The position numbers and the translations under genes are program-made. DNA of 64,000 bases. It comes from CAMBDS01 sp964355675 (GTDB lineage Bacteria > Electryoneota > AABM5-125-24 > Hatepunaeales > Hatepunaeaceae). Of this stretch, positions 15,434 to 25,200 are shown in pieces; the stretch's first letter is position 1; each line of letters opens with the position of its first letter. The stretch lies in the NCBI GenBank assembly GCA_964355675.1, contig CAYHEC010000018.1:1-64000 (forward strand), in the 5' to 3' direction. The notes under the pieces were generated by a model. It did not search any database, was not told the origin of the DNA, and saw only the letters and a list, made by a program, of their open reading frames with translations.

Positions 15434-18400
15434 ATGACAATTACTTCTAAACCGCTTCATGTTGCGGTATATTTATTCGTCTTTGTATCGTTTGCCCTTG
15501 CCATGCCCCCACTTAAAGGATCTTTCGAGCCATCCTACCCTCCGGGAGTCAATGCCCCAGCCGCGGAACGGCTGAATCGCGACGATCCGAACCTCGAAGG
15601 TGAGTGGAACTGTCTCGTCATCCTGATCGACTTCCCCGATTACACTTGGGATAATCAGAATGATACTAATTTTGCTAACGGAGATCGGGTCTTCACACCC
15701 GGACATTTTCAGTGGATGTTATTCTCTGAGGGAGAGTATGTCCACCCCGGTTCGGCAAGCGATTTCACGGGCTCAATGCGCGACTATTACAAAGAAATAT
15801 CTCACGATATGTTCGCTACCGCAGGCGTCGCTACGCGTTGGTATCGCGCTCCTCACGACTACAGTTACTATTGCAACCAGGACGGCGAGGCCGGAACCGA
15901 CGACGACTTTGGATTCGGTGATTTTCCTAACAATGCTCAGGGGCTGGTCAATAACGCCATTGGCCTCGCAAATGGTAATGTGAATTATGCCGACTTCGAC
16001 AACGATGACGATGGAAATGTTGATGCACTTTTCGTGATCCATGCTGGACCGGGCGCTGAAGAATTTGGTGACGCTGGCGCATCCTATCTCTGGTCGCACA
16101 AATGGCAGATCCCGGAACGTCAGCTTGATGGAGTAACAATCTCAGGCTACACTCTCGAACCCGAAAACGGCACTATCGGCGTCTTTTGCCATGAATTCGG
16201 CCATGCGCTCGGATTACCAGACCTCTATGATACAGACGGTTCATCAGAAGGCATAGGCGAATGGGGGTTAATGGGTAGCGGTGGCTGGTGCTACAGACCG
16301 GGCGATCCATGGGGCACATGCCCGACTCAGATGAGCGGATGGGAAAAGAAACAGCTTGAATGGGTGGAAGCCATCAATATTAACGCCGATGTCGCTGATT
16401 TAGAAATTCTACCTGTCGAGACTGAACCGACGATCTATCGCGTTTGGCGCGATGGTGGAATGGGAAATGAGTACTTCCTTTTGGAAAACCGCCAGCGAAT
16501 CGGCTTCGACGCCGGTCTCACTCGCCGCCAATTCGACTACGGTCTCCCTGCTCCGTCAGGCTTATTGATCACTCATATCGACGAAAACCAAGAGGGTAAC
16601 TCAGAAGACATGCACCGTTTGATCGATGTCGAAGAGGCCTCTGTTGTGGGAGTGGAGAATGGAAATTGGCGCGAACACCTCAACGGGCGCCGGATCCGTC
16701 CCGCTGATCGCTCGCTCTACAACCCCAACCGTGGTGACAATGGCGACCTCTGGCCCGGTTTCGGTGACGTTTCCGAGGACTCAACCCAGTGGATCGGAAA
16801 CCGAACAAGGGTAAGATTTGGGCGAAATACTATCCCCGCAAGTTCTGATTATACAGGACAACCGACGCTTGTCGAAGTCTCAAACATACACTTTCAGAAT
16901 GAAACCATTCTTTGCGACATCGCCATCTCCGCGCCCAATAATCCCCTGCTCATCCTCGGTGAGACAGAAATTACTGACGGAGAAAATGGCAACGGCATCT
17001 TTGAGCCGGGCGATACACTCACACTGATTCCTCATCTTAGAAATATCGGCCAGCAACCAGCGAGAAATGTTTCATTGACCCTTGAATACTTTGGCGAATT
17101 GAATGTCACGATCGAACCTCAAGGGAGGGTCGGTTATCCGGATATCGGTTCGGATGAGGAAGCTGGCTCGCGGGTCCCATTTATCGTAACGATTCCGGTG
17201 GACGCCCCTGCAGACGCGAGAATTGATTTGGACGGGACAGCACGATGTGCCGACCAACCTGAGTTTGATGTTGATCTGCTCATCTCGCTCCGTCCGGCTG
17301 GTGATTGGATTAAGTACGTCAATAACCCCGTTCTGGCAGGTACTCCCGGAGCTTGGGACGCCGGGGGTATCGCCTCAATCGACATTATCGATTATTCGGA
17401 CTCGCTTGTGGCTTATTATGTCGGCGGTTCGGAGTTGGGCGTCACTGGCATTGGTCGGGCGGTCAGCGTGGATTACGGTGAGAGTTGGACAAAGATGCCG
17501 GATCCAGTGGTAGTGGGTCTCCAACAAGAATGGGCAAGCGGGGGAATTTTTGGATTGGCGGTAATTGAAATAGGAGATGGCTTTTTGATGATGATTGGTG
17601 GTAATGATGATAACGATTCTATGGCCGTTGCCTCGATTGGCGTGGCAACCAGTGATGACGGGATCGATTGGAATGTTTCGGAAGACCCCTCTATTAGCTC
17701 AGGAGGCTGGTGCGCGGGGATATTCCCAGTTGGACAGTTCGATCTACTACGATTTGGGAATATGGCCATTTGCAGTTACGGAGGAATAACTCAACAGGGA
17801 TTCATCGCACTTGGAGCATCCAGATCACTGAACCTCGTAGATTGGGCCGCTGATGATCAACCGACGGTACTGCCGACCTTCTCGGAAATCGATTTCGACG
17901 GCTTCGCCTGCTTCTCGCCCGACATGTACATCGGAAATAACGAAGTACAATTGACCTACTCGGGAATTGGCGCTGAATTTGTCGCCAGACTTGGATTGAT
18001 TAACGTAATCGATCAACAGAACTTCGAGCGATATCGTGGAACAGAGACGGGCGGATCGATTTTGGAAGCAGACAGTTTGGGCTGGGAGAGAGGTGGGTTT
18101 ATTTCTGGTTCCCGGATGTTTGCCACTCCTAACGGCAAGCGGATACTTTACACGGCACTCGGCGAGCAATCTGCAGGGGTAGGACTGGCTCTCGCATCAG
18201 GTGCGCAATCTGTACCAGATGAGCTCGAACCCAGGGGAACCTATCTGCCCCAGATGGTGGCGCTCGGATCTGCCTACCCCAACCCCTTCAACGGTCAGAC
18301 TGTCATTCCCTTCAGCTTAAGGCGAGCGATCCAGACGGTAATTTCCGTTTATGACATTTCCGGAAGGATGATCTTTGCGAATTCATTAGGTCTTCTGTCT

Positions 18401-18517
18401 GCCGGAGATCACGCTTACACCTGGAATGCAGGCGCGGGAGTTGCCAACGGACTCTATTTCGTCAAGATTGAGACGCCGCTTGGCGAAGCAAAGGGCAGGG
18501 TGTTGTTACTGAAGTAG
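15434..18517 (+). CDS. Secreted M6-family metallopeptidase with beta-propeller and T9SS sorting domain
   Basis: 1027 residues. The signal peptide is residues 1-23. The catalytic zinc motif HEFGHALGLPDLYD starts at H253 and the Met-turn GLMGSGGW is near residue 280, as in immune-inhibitor-A-type M6 peptidases. A DNGDGxF-type stretch (ENGNGIFEPGD, about 516) begins a beta-sandwich domain. Residues about 620-900 repeat a GGI..DIIDY, YVGG, SVDYGESW pattern like a five-bladed GH43/sialidase-type propeller. The last 80 residues (SAYPNPFNGQTVIPF...GLYFVKIETPLG) form the por/T9SS sorting domain, so the protein is probably exported through type IX secretion and cell-surface attached or released. It stands alone on the plus strand. 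Confidence 0.9.
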   Translation: MTITSKPLHVAVYLFVFVSFALAMPPLKGSFEPSYPPGVNAPAAERLNRDDPNLEGEWNCLVILIDFPDYTWDNQNDTNFANGDRVFTPGHFQWMLFSEGEYVHPGSASDFTGSMRDYYKEISHDMFATAGVATRWYRAPHDYSYYCNQDGEAGTDDDFGFGDFPNNAQGLVNNAIGLANGNVNYADFDNDDDGNVDALFVIHAGPGAEEFGDAGASYLWSHKWQIPERQLDGVTISGYTLEPENGTIGVFCHEFGHALGLPDLYDTDGSSEGIGEWGLMGSGGWCYRPGDPWGTCPTQMSGWEKKQLEWVEAININADVADLEILPVETEPTIYRVWRDGGMGNEYFLLENRQRIGFDAGLTRRQFDYGLPAPSGLLITHIDENQEGNSEDMHRLIDVEEASVVGVENGNWREHLNGRRIRPADRSLYNPNRGDNGDLWPGFGDVSEDSTQWIGNRTRVRFGRNTIPASSDYTGQPTLVEVSNIHFQNETILCDIAISAPNNPLLILGETEITDGENGNGIFEPGDTLTLIPHLRNIGQQPARNVSLTLEYFGELNVTIEPQGRVGYPDIGSDEEAGSRVPFIVTIPVDAPADARIDLDGTARCADQPEFDVDLLISLRPAGDWIKYVNNPVLAGTPGAWDAGGIASIDIIDYSDSLVAYYVGGSELGVTGIGRAVSVDYGESWTKMPDPVVVGLQQEWASGGIFGLAVIEIGDGFLMMIGGNDDNDSMAVASIGVATSDDGIDWNVSEDPSISSGGWCAGIFPVGQFDLLRFGNMAICSYGGITQQGFIALGASRSLNLVDWAADDQPTVLPTFSEIDFDGFACFSPDMYIGNNEVQLTYSGIGAEFVARLGLINVIDQQNFERYRGTETGGSILEADSLGWERGGFISGSRMFATPNGKRILYTALGEQSAGVGLALASGAQSVPDELEPRGTYLPQMVALGSAYPNPFNGQTVIPFSLRRAIQTVISVYDISGRMIFANSLGLLSAGDHAYTWNAGAGVANGLYFVKIETPLGEAKGRVLLLK

Positions 18518-18539
18518 GATGCAAGTTACGCTCGCGTAG

Positions 18540-18646
18540 GTCAACCGTCCCGATTGACGGTATAACGCTGACAAGCGAGACGCATATCCTACGCGCAACG
18601 ATCAATCAAATCACTTAAGGCGTCAACTCTCCGGGGTTGACGCCTT
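18540..18646. repeat. Palindromes between the M6 gene and the DUF899 gene
   Basis: A perfect-armed unit at 18617-18646 (AAGGCGTCAA...TTGACGCCTT) belongs to the GTCAACCC family. It overlaps the stop of the minus-strand DUF899 gene and encodes its last residues (ASTPES). A weaker relative, GTCAACCGTCCCGATTGAC, lies at 18540-18558. Both lie between convergent genes and could serve as bidirectional transcript ends. Confidence 0.8.
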
Positions 18647-19279
18647 TGCTTTTAACCCTCTGATAGTAACCGCTATTTTCCCTACATCCTTGTCGTACGA
18701 ATACTGCGGTTGCCAACCCTTGGTTCCGCCGTCGAGCAGGTCAAAGAAATGCCACAGGCTATTGTATGGATCACCAGGGCCAAATATATCGGCGCCAACC
18801 CGCTCGATTGTTCCATCAGCCAACCGCCGGAAGGTCGATACGCCGGGCCAATAGGAACTGTCCTCCTTATCGATGAAACCCATATCCTTGATGAAGTTTC
18901 CTTCGTGCCCCGAGAGCATCCTGAACTTCCACCCCCTGCCGGTGGCAAAATCCCTCTGGACTTCAGGCTTGTCGGGCGTAACCACCACGAATGCCGCCCG
19001 GTCGCTTAGGTGATGACACAGACCGTTGAAGCCGTCCGCCCAAAGAGTACAGTAGGAGCAACCCTTGCCCATGTTATGAACGACGATCAGATCACTCTTA
19101 TCGCCAAATATCTCTGACAACTTAACTTCCCTTCCATCCCAGTCCTTCAGTGCATAATCAGCGACTCTTTGTGGTGGAAGTGACTTGCGCAACTGGATGA
19201 GTTCATTTTGCTTTTCTTGGATTTCATTGCGGATGCGCAAGGTCTCTTCAAGCATGGGAATAGTGCTTGTGTCCATCAT
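18623..19279 (-). CDS. DUF899 thioredoxin-fold protein
   Basis: 218 residues. After a coiled N-terminal helix (about 8-36) comes a thioredoxin-like fold of the DUF899 family. The family's active-site-like segment is VHNMGKGCSYCTLWADGFNG (CxxC at about 94-97), then DRAAFVVVTPDKPEVQRDFATGRGWKF. The biochemical role of DUF899 is not established; the fold and CxxC suggest thiol redox chemistry in the cytoplasm. The start may be either of the first two Met codons. The C-terminal ASTPES is encoded by a palindromic repeat, so the original terminus was probably different. Confidence 0.85.
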   Translation of the reverse strand: MMDTSTIPMLEETLRIRNEIQEKQNELIQLRKSLPPQRVADYALKDWDGREVKLSEIFGDKSDLIVVHNMGKGCSYCTLWADGFNGLCHHLSDRAAFVVVTPDKPEVQRDFATGRGWKFRMLSGHEGNFIKDMGFIDKEDSSYWPGVSTFRRLADGTIERVGADIFGPGDPYNSLWHFFDLLDGGTKGWQPQYSYDKDVGKIAVTIRGLKAKASTPES

Positions 19280-19367
19280 GAGGTGATTACTCCGGGTTGA
19301 TTGTTAATTGGTGAAAAGTTGTTTCTCATGTCATACGAGAAATTCTTAAAAAACTTTGAATTGTTTA

Positions 19368-20567
19368 TTACTGAGGTACTAAAGTCTGTCTGACTGGAAT
19401 CCTGATTCTCAGGCAGAGGAAAAATCCCGCCAATGCAATCGCTCCAGCCATCAGGAACACCCACCGGAATCCCCAAGTCTCCCAGACATATCCTGAAAAA
19501 ATCGGCAGGGTCATGGCTACGGCGTGGTCGATGGTGATGCCCATCGAGATGGTCGGAGTGATGTCGGCAGGGTCTTCCGCAATCTTCTGGAGGTAGGTCG
19601 TCCGAGCAACTCGAAGTGCAAAGAGAACGTTGTCAGCGATATAGGCTCCGTATAGCAAGTAAAGATCCCATGGTGCGGCAAGCAGATCCGACGCGAACGC
19701 ATAAAGGAGGCAGATCGCCAGCAGAAGTAGTTCATCTACGGCAAGAACTGTGCGTTCACCGAGCCAGTCGATTACCTCGCCTAATAATGGTCTGAACACA
19801 ACACCTAAAGTCGCCGCGATAAAGTAAAGCAGAGCAATTGTCGAGATCGGAACATTATGCAACGATACCAGAACCCAGGATCCAAACACAAGAAATATCT
19901 GCTTTCGAATGCCGAAGACCGCGCTGATCGCGTAAAACAAGCCATATTTCTTCTTAATCACTATCCGTCGCGACCGTCTATCGTTTTGGCCGACTCGCAA
20001 TTTCAGATAGAGGATTCCCGCCATTACCGCCCATATTGCGGCCAACAAGAAGATGAGATCATATCGTTCTCCAAGGAACTTGGAGAGAAAAAACACCGCC
20101 GCCACGCCGATGATCGTCCCAAGATTTCTTGCTCCACCAAACTGCCCGAGCCGCTTTCCTTCCCCACCTGCGTTGGCGAGTTTAAGCCCGATGGACCCTT
20201 CTACGGCGAATATGATGTGATCGCCAATCGAATAGGTTGCCACCCAGATAATCATCAGAGCAGTTCCGGTACCAAAATATGCCAAACCTATCGCCCCGAT
20301 CACCGCAAACATCATCGCCAACGCCGCCATCTGGGTCTCACGGAGTACAAGTAACATGCCTCCGGCGATAAACATGATTAAAAAACCGGGCATCTCCCGC
20401 GGAAGCTCCAGCCAGCCTCTTGCCGCCGCGTTCAGATAATGCACATCCGCAAGGTAGTTGTTCAGCGACGAGCTGACAATTCCAGCGACTGCTCCGAAGC
20501 ACAGCGTGGCAAATAATGCAGTGGTAAGATCACCCTGTTTAAGGTATCTCGTCAAACGGTTAATCAT
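19368..20567 (-). CDS. Major facilitator superfamily transporter (second of tandem pair)
   Basis: 399 residues with about twelve hydrophobic segments in the MFS 6+6 arrangement. The central loop is basic (NDRRSRRIVIKKK, about 195-207). A conserved-loop relative, GEGKRLGQFGGARNLGTIIGVA, lies near residue 133 at the TM4-5 position. The substrate is not predictable. It starts 4 nt after the preceding MFS gene, and the two are similar in length and layout, suggesting a heteromeric pair or a duplication. Confidence 0.85.
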   Translation of the reverse strand: MINRLTRYLKQGDLTTALFATLCFGAVAGIVSSSLNNYLADVHYLNAAARGWLELPREMPGFLIMFIAGGMLLVLRETQMAALAMMFAVIGAIGLAYFGTGTALMIIWVATYSIGDHIIFAVEGSIGLKLANAGGEGKRLGQFGGARNLGTIIGVAAVFFLSKFLGERYDLIFLLAAIWAVMAGILYLKLRVGQNDRRSRRIVIKKKYGLFYAISAVFGIRKQIFLVFGSWVLVSLHNVPISTIALLYFIAATLGVVFRPLLGEVIDWLGERTVLAVDELLLLAICLLYAFASDLLAAPWDLYLLYGAYIADNVLFALRVARTTYLQKIAEDPADITPTISMGITIDHAVAMTLPIFSGYVWETWGFRWVFLMAGAIALAGFFLCLRIRIPVRQTLVPQ

Positions 20568-20571
20568 GCAA

Positions 20572-21885
20572 TCATTTCGCCCGCAGAGAATGGTTGACGC
20601 CCTGCTTTATATCGATGCGACGCATGTAATAGACCGAAGCGCTGGCAATCAGCCAGACTCCACTCGCCACAAATAGTGTCGTCACCTTACCAAAATAGTG
20701 CATCACTACGTAACCTAATAGTGGCGCATAACATGCCCGCAGGCTGGTCGCGGCAACATGAACCGACTGGAAAATGCCCGAATCTTCGCCAGCAGAAAAC
20801 CGCATCGACGAAAGACTCCAGATAACAGTAAGTCCACTCATCGAAAAACCAAACCATGCGTAGGCAAAATATACCGCCGCCGATCTCCACGCGCCTTCCA
20901 AAGGCAGAGCGGCAAGAAGCGCCAATGGATAAATCGATAGGGATGCAAATACCCATATCGCCAATCGATGCGGAGTAGTCCGGTCAAAGATTCGACCAAA
21001 AAAAGGCACTCCTGCAATCATTACCAACTGCGTCACCATGCCTCGAGCCATCCCGATCTGAGAATAACTGAATTTTAAGTCATCGACCAAATAAAGAGGC
21101 ACAACTGGCAATACCATCATGAACGCTGTGCCGTATAACATGAAGGATATTTCAAATCGAAGGAAATCCGGTCTCTGCACTAACAACTTGTACATGTTTG
21201 AGAGTGGCGAAAGCAGAAATTTCCTGTCCAATCTTGCCCGCTCTTCATAAGTACCGGTTGTCGTTCGAATCGAGGCCAACATCGCCATAGACATTAATCC
21301 GATAATTGCGGATGCAAGAAAAAGATGCTGATAACCTTCAGGAACTCTATCCATGTAGAACCCTGCTCCTGCCGAGACCAGCGCGCCGATTGCCTGCGCC
21401 ATCGACTGACCTAATCCAAAAGTTTTTCCGGTTGCATTGGGGCTGATATGTTGCTGGAGAACACGATTTTCCGCCTGACCGTATAAACCATTTACGAACG
21501 AGAAATAGATCAGGTATATAAGTAACAGGTGCTCGATATTCCGTAAATAAAAGCCACTGGCTAATGCCATGACGCCTGCAGTTCCGACCAGAATCACCAG
21601 ATTACGCTGACTGCGACCAACCAACAGTCTTGCCCACCAGAGCGTGGAAAGGCTGGCAATCGGTGCCAGCATGGTCAACATGGTGATAGCAAGACCGCTG
21701 GAATGAAGCGATTTCCGCGCGATTACTTCGCCGAAGCCAAGGAATGAGCCGACCGCTCCGCCCATCGCGGCAAAAGAGACATAGCGATGGGTGGCGGTAA
21801 GTTCCAGCCATGAAAAAAATGTTTGAAATAGTGATCCGCGCCATCCTGGTTTTGGTTTGTTGGCTACGGAGTTCTTGAAGGGCAT
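20572..21885 (-). CDS. Major facilitator superfamily transporter (first of tandem pair)
   Basis: 437 residues with about twelve membrane segments. The segment ISPNATGKTFGLGQSMAQAIGALVSAGAGFYMD (about 148-180) matches the TM4-5 region of drug/sugar MFS carriers. GRIFDRTTPHRLAIWVF (about 285-300) is the motif-A-like loop of the second half. The substrate is unknown. It is transcribed divergently from the C25-like peptidase gene across a 365-bp gap. Confidence 0.85.
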   Translation of the reverse strand: MPFKNSVANKPKPGWRGSLFQTFFSWLELTATHRYVSFAAMGGAVGSFLGFGEVIARKSLHSSGLAITMLTMLAPIASLSTLWWARLLVGRSQRNLVILVGTAGVMALASGFYLRNIEHLLLIYLIYFSFVNGLYGQAENRVLQQHISPNATGKTFGLGQSMAQAIGALVSAGAGFYMDRVPEGYQHLFLASAIIGLMSMAMLASIRTTTGTYEERARLDRKFLLSPLSNMYKLLVQRPDFLRFEISFMLYGTAFMMVLPVVPLYLVDDLKFSYSQIGMARGMVTQLVMIAGVPFFGRIFDRTTPHRLAIWVFASLSIYPLALLAALPLEGAWRSAAVYFAYAWFGFSMSGLTVIWSLSSMRFSAGEDSGIFQSVHVAATSLRACYAPLLGYVVMHYFGKVTTLFVASGVWLIASASVYYMRRIDIKQGVNHSLRAK

Positions 21886-22250
21886 TGTATTGTCTTTGGA
21901 ATTTCTTACTAAACGTCAAATATACTTGGTATTGACGACAAAGAGAGGCGTAAACAGATCATTCTTTAGTCACTGCCAAATTTTGCATTCACGTCTTTTT
22001 GCTTGCGATGGACGACATTCACTATTAAATTAAGGTTTGAAATAAATATTCACACCTTAGCGCAAAAATTGCGCAAACCACAAACTCCACTTGTTCCAAG
22101 TAGTTCAAATGTCTTGCCGACTGAATTCGTACAAGTAGGGAATGATTTTTGCACGCGATCTGATCTCGACTACTGTCTTCGATCAACTCGAAGGCAATCT
22201 CACAAATACAAGTATCACTAATTAACCGACGAGTCCAACAGGAAACCATT
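21886..22250. promoter_or_regulatory. Divergent intergenic region before the C25-like gene
   Basis: 365 bp without a gene, AT-rich in the middle. It contains a small hairpin, GCGCAAAAATTGCGC, at about 22059-22073. An A/GGAAACC ribosome site precedes the ATG at 22251. It must carry promoters in both directions, but no box is clear enough to name. Confidence 0.3.
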
Positions 22251-25200
22251 ATGCGCGCACCGGTATCCCTTTTTCTATCGCTGCTCTTGTGCGGCGCCTC
22301 CATTGTTTGTGCGGCTGATTTCGATATGCGCACGAGTTGCGTACAAATAGGTTCCAAATCTTCAACATCGCTTAGTCTGGCGTTCGATCTTTCGCAAGTC
22401 GAACAGCAGACGACCGATCAAAATGGCGTAGATCGTGAATCTTTCGTTATCCAGGGGGAAGGCTTCACGTATGTCAAAGGCATGCCGATTTTGCCGGCAG
22501 TCAGCAGATTGGTCGTGGTTCCCGCCGGAGCGGGGCTCGCACTTCATATCGACGCCGATACGCCCAGACAGTTGCGCGCCACGAACGGTCCGGTTATTTG
22601 TGATGATGAAGATCTCGCTGATCCGCCGATAACGTCACTCAGTACGGGACCTGGTGGACTGTATCCGGCAAATATTGCTGAAATGTCAGAGCCGATGGTT
22701 ATCCGAGGCGTCCGTCTCGTTCGCGTTACAACTTATCCAGTACAGTACGATCCTTCGACAGGCAATTACATCTGTCATGAGCGGATCGATGCCGAAATCG
22801 AATTCACTAATGATGAGCCGATCAATCCAGCCTTCCATCCCGAAAGACGCAATCGCAGTAAAGTTTTCCTGAAGTTCATCAATGGGCTTGCGCTTAATGG
22901 CGCTGATGTCGGCCGCGACGACCCGGACTATGACCGCGATCCGGAATATGTCGGTCACTACCTCATTGTTTTGCCCGCGAATCTGGTTCAATATGCCGGT
23001 GAGTTCATCGAATGGCGACGCCGCGGAGGCTATAAAGTCGATATTCTAGTGATTGCCGATAATCAGTTGGGCTCTGCCGACCAGATAAAAGCACGGATTC
23101 GCGAACGATACGACGCCTATCTAAATCAAGGAATCGATCCTTTCGATAACATCCTATTGATTGGCGATCATGCTACCTATGATAACTGTGGAAGTTTCGG
23201 AGTCGGAACGCAACTCGCTTCTCCGCAGGGTCGCCCGATCTGGGGCGGCCACGCCCATTACGATTGGGACTATGGCAACATGGAAGGTAACGACGATTTT
23301 GCCGAAGTCGGCGTGTCCCGGTTTATTGCTGGCGACCAGCAATCCATGGCGCTCTTTGTCGGGCGAACACTTTCCTACGAACGAAATCCAAGGTTCGACC
23401 GTACCGAATGGTTCAACAGAGCCGCGACTTATGCTCAGAAATGGGCACAAAACTGGCACATCAGTTTGCCAGCCAACGCACGCTGGGCTCACGAAGTCAT
23501 GGAGAAGGTTGGCTTTACGGATGTAAGGTTTCGGGAAGAAATGGAACGGATGGAGAGTTCTGGCGAATACGTCGGACCATTTTTAACCGAACAGTTTAAC
23601 GCTGGCGTTTCGGTCATGGCAGGCCGCGCCGAAAATTATAACTATAGAAGCAGTTTCCCCCCCAACGCCAATGTCGGCGTCTATCCAATCGATCTGAATG
23701 TAGCTGGTCACCATGAGTGGTCTTGCTGGTGGATGCTTCGCACGCCTGGGGATAATCAGGCCATGAAGGGACCCTGCGCCGCTACGACGGGCTGGGGCGG
23801 CCAACAGACACTCCCGTACTCGGTGATCTGGATGGAGATGGTGAATGGTTTTATGTTACGAGATCTTCCCTATGGCTGGTCAAGAATACAAGGATTGATC
23901 GCGCCTACTACCTATATTCCTAACTTCTTTGGTACCTACCCTCAGGTCACAACCGACGTCGTGTATTATGGAGATCCCGGCATTCAACCCTGGGTTGGAG
24001 TACCGAAAGTTGTAACGGTTGAATTACCTGAAGTAGTGACGCCACGGACGCGCAATGTGTCAGTGCGCGTTCTCGACCAAAACGACCAACCGGTTGAAGG
24101 CGCTACCGTGACTGTCTATGCACCAGGCACTATTCCTGCTTTTAACCATCAGAACTATCCCGCTTACCGCGATTTACAAATGTGGACGAAAGAGTCTGAC
24201 GCTGATGGTAACGCCACTTTCGTTTTCGAAGAAGGCACCCGCTTTGTCACTAATACTCGCATGTATTTCACAGTTACAGGCAGGAAAATCAAGCCTTTCC
24301 TCGGCGACAGGACTATTCAAACTCCCAACGCGATTCTTGAAGTGGGAGCATGGGAACTGATGGACGAGCAGGGTCAAAATGGTGATGGAATTCCAAATCC
24401 CGGCGAATCGTTCTCACTCTCGTTAACTGCCCGAAATCTTGGTAATCAGGATGACCTCACTGACGTATTCGCGGTGGTTAGCAGTTCGTCTCCCTGGCTG
24501 TTGCTCGATGCGCAGGAAGTAAATTTCGGTAATGTCCCAGCAGGTGAAGAAGTTCAGGCTCAATCAGGCGTCACCTTTACCTTATCATCGTCCTGCCCCG
24601 ATGGAGTAAGTCGTCCGGCACAGCGTCCAATCATCGATGTAGTTTTCCACAGTGGCGATCTGGAATGGCAGTCAAGCATCATACTCGAACCTCATTCCCC
24701 TCATTTCGAAGTGCGTAGTGTCCCCGGCGGTATCATCATCCCGATCAATGCAACTGAAAAGGACATAGAAATTGTCAATGTCGGTTCATATACCTCTGCG
24801 AACGCAACCGCAAGGTTGGTCAATGCTGGTATGGGAATCACCGTCGTCGGTTCCGAGGGACATTATCCATCGCTCGCTCCCGGTCGGGCAGGTAGATTGC
24901 TGAACAATGAAAGATATATGCTCAGCGGTAATCGAGTGGTCGTTCCCGGCTGGAAAAACCAGATGTGGTTGATCGTCGAGGATGATAACGGCTTTATCGA
25001 TACTGTCACTTTTATCCTGCAAGTCCTTGAACCTCGCGCACGAGCTCCGCAAGGCCCGGATGCTTTTGGCTACATTTGCTTCGACGATACCGATACCGAC
25101 TGGGATATGGCTCCGGAATATGCCTGGGTTGAAATCGATCCCCGCGCCAATGACGGGGATTTCGAAGGAACGCGCATAAACTTCACCGGCCAGTCCCCCT

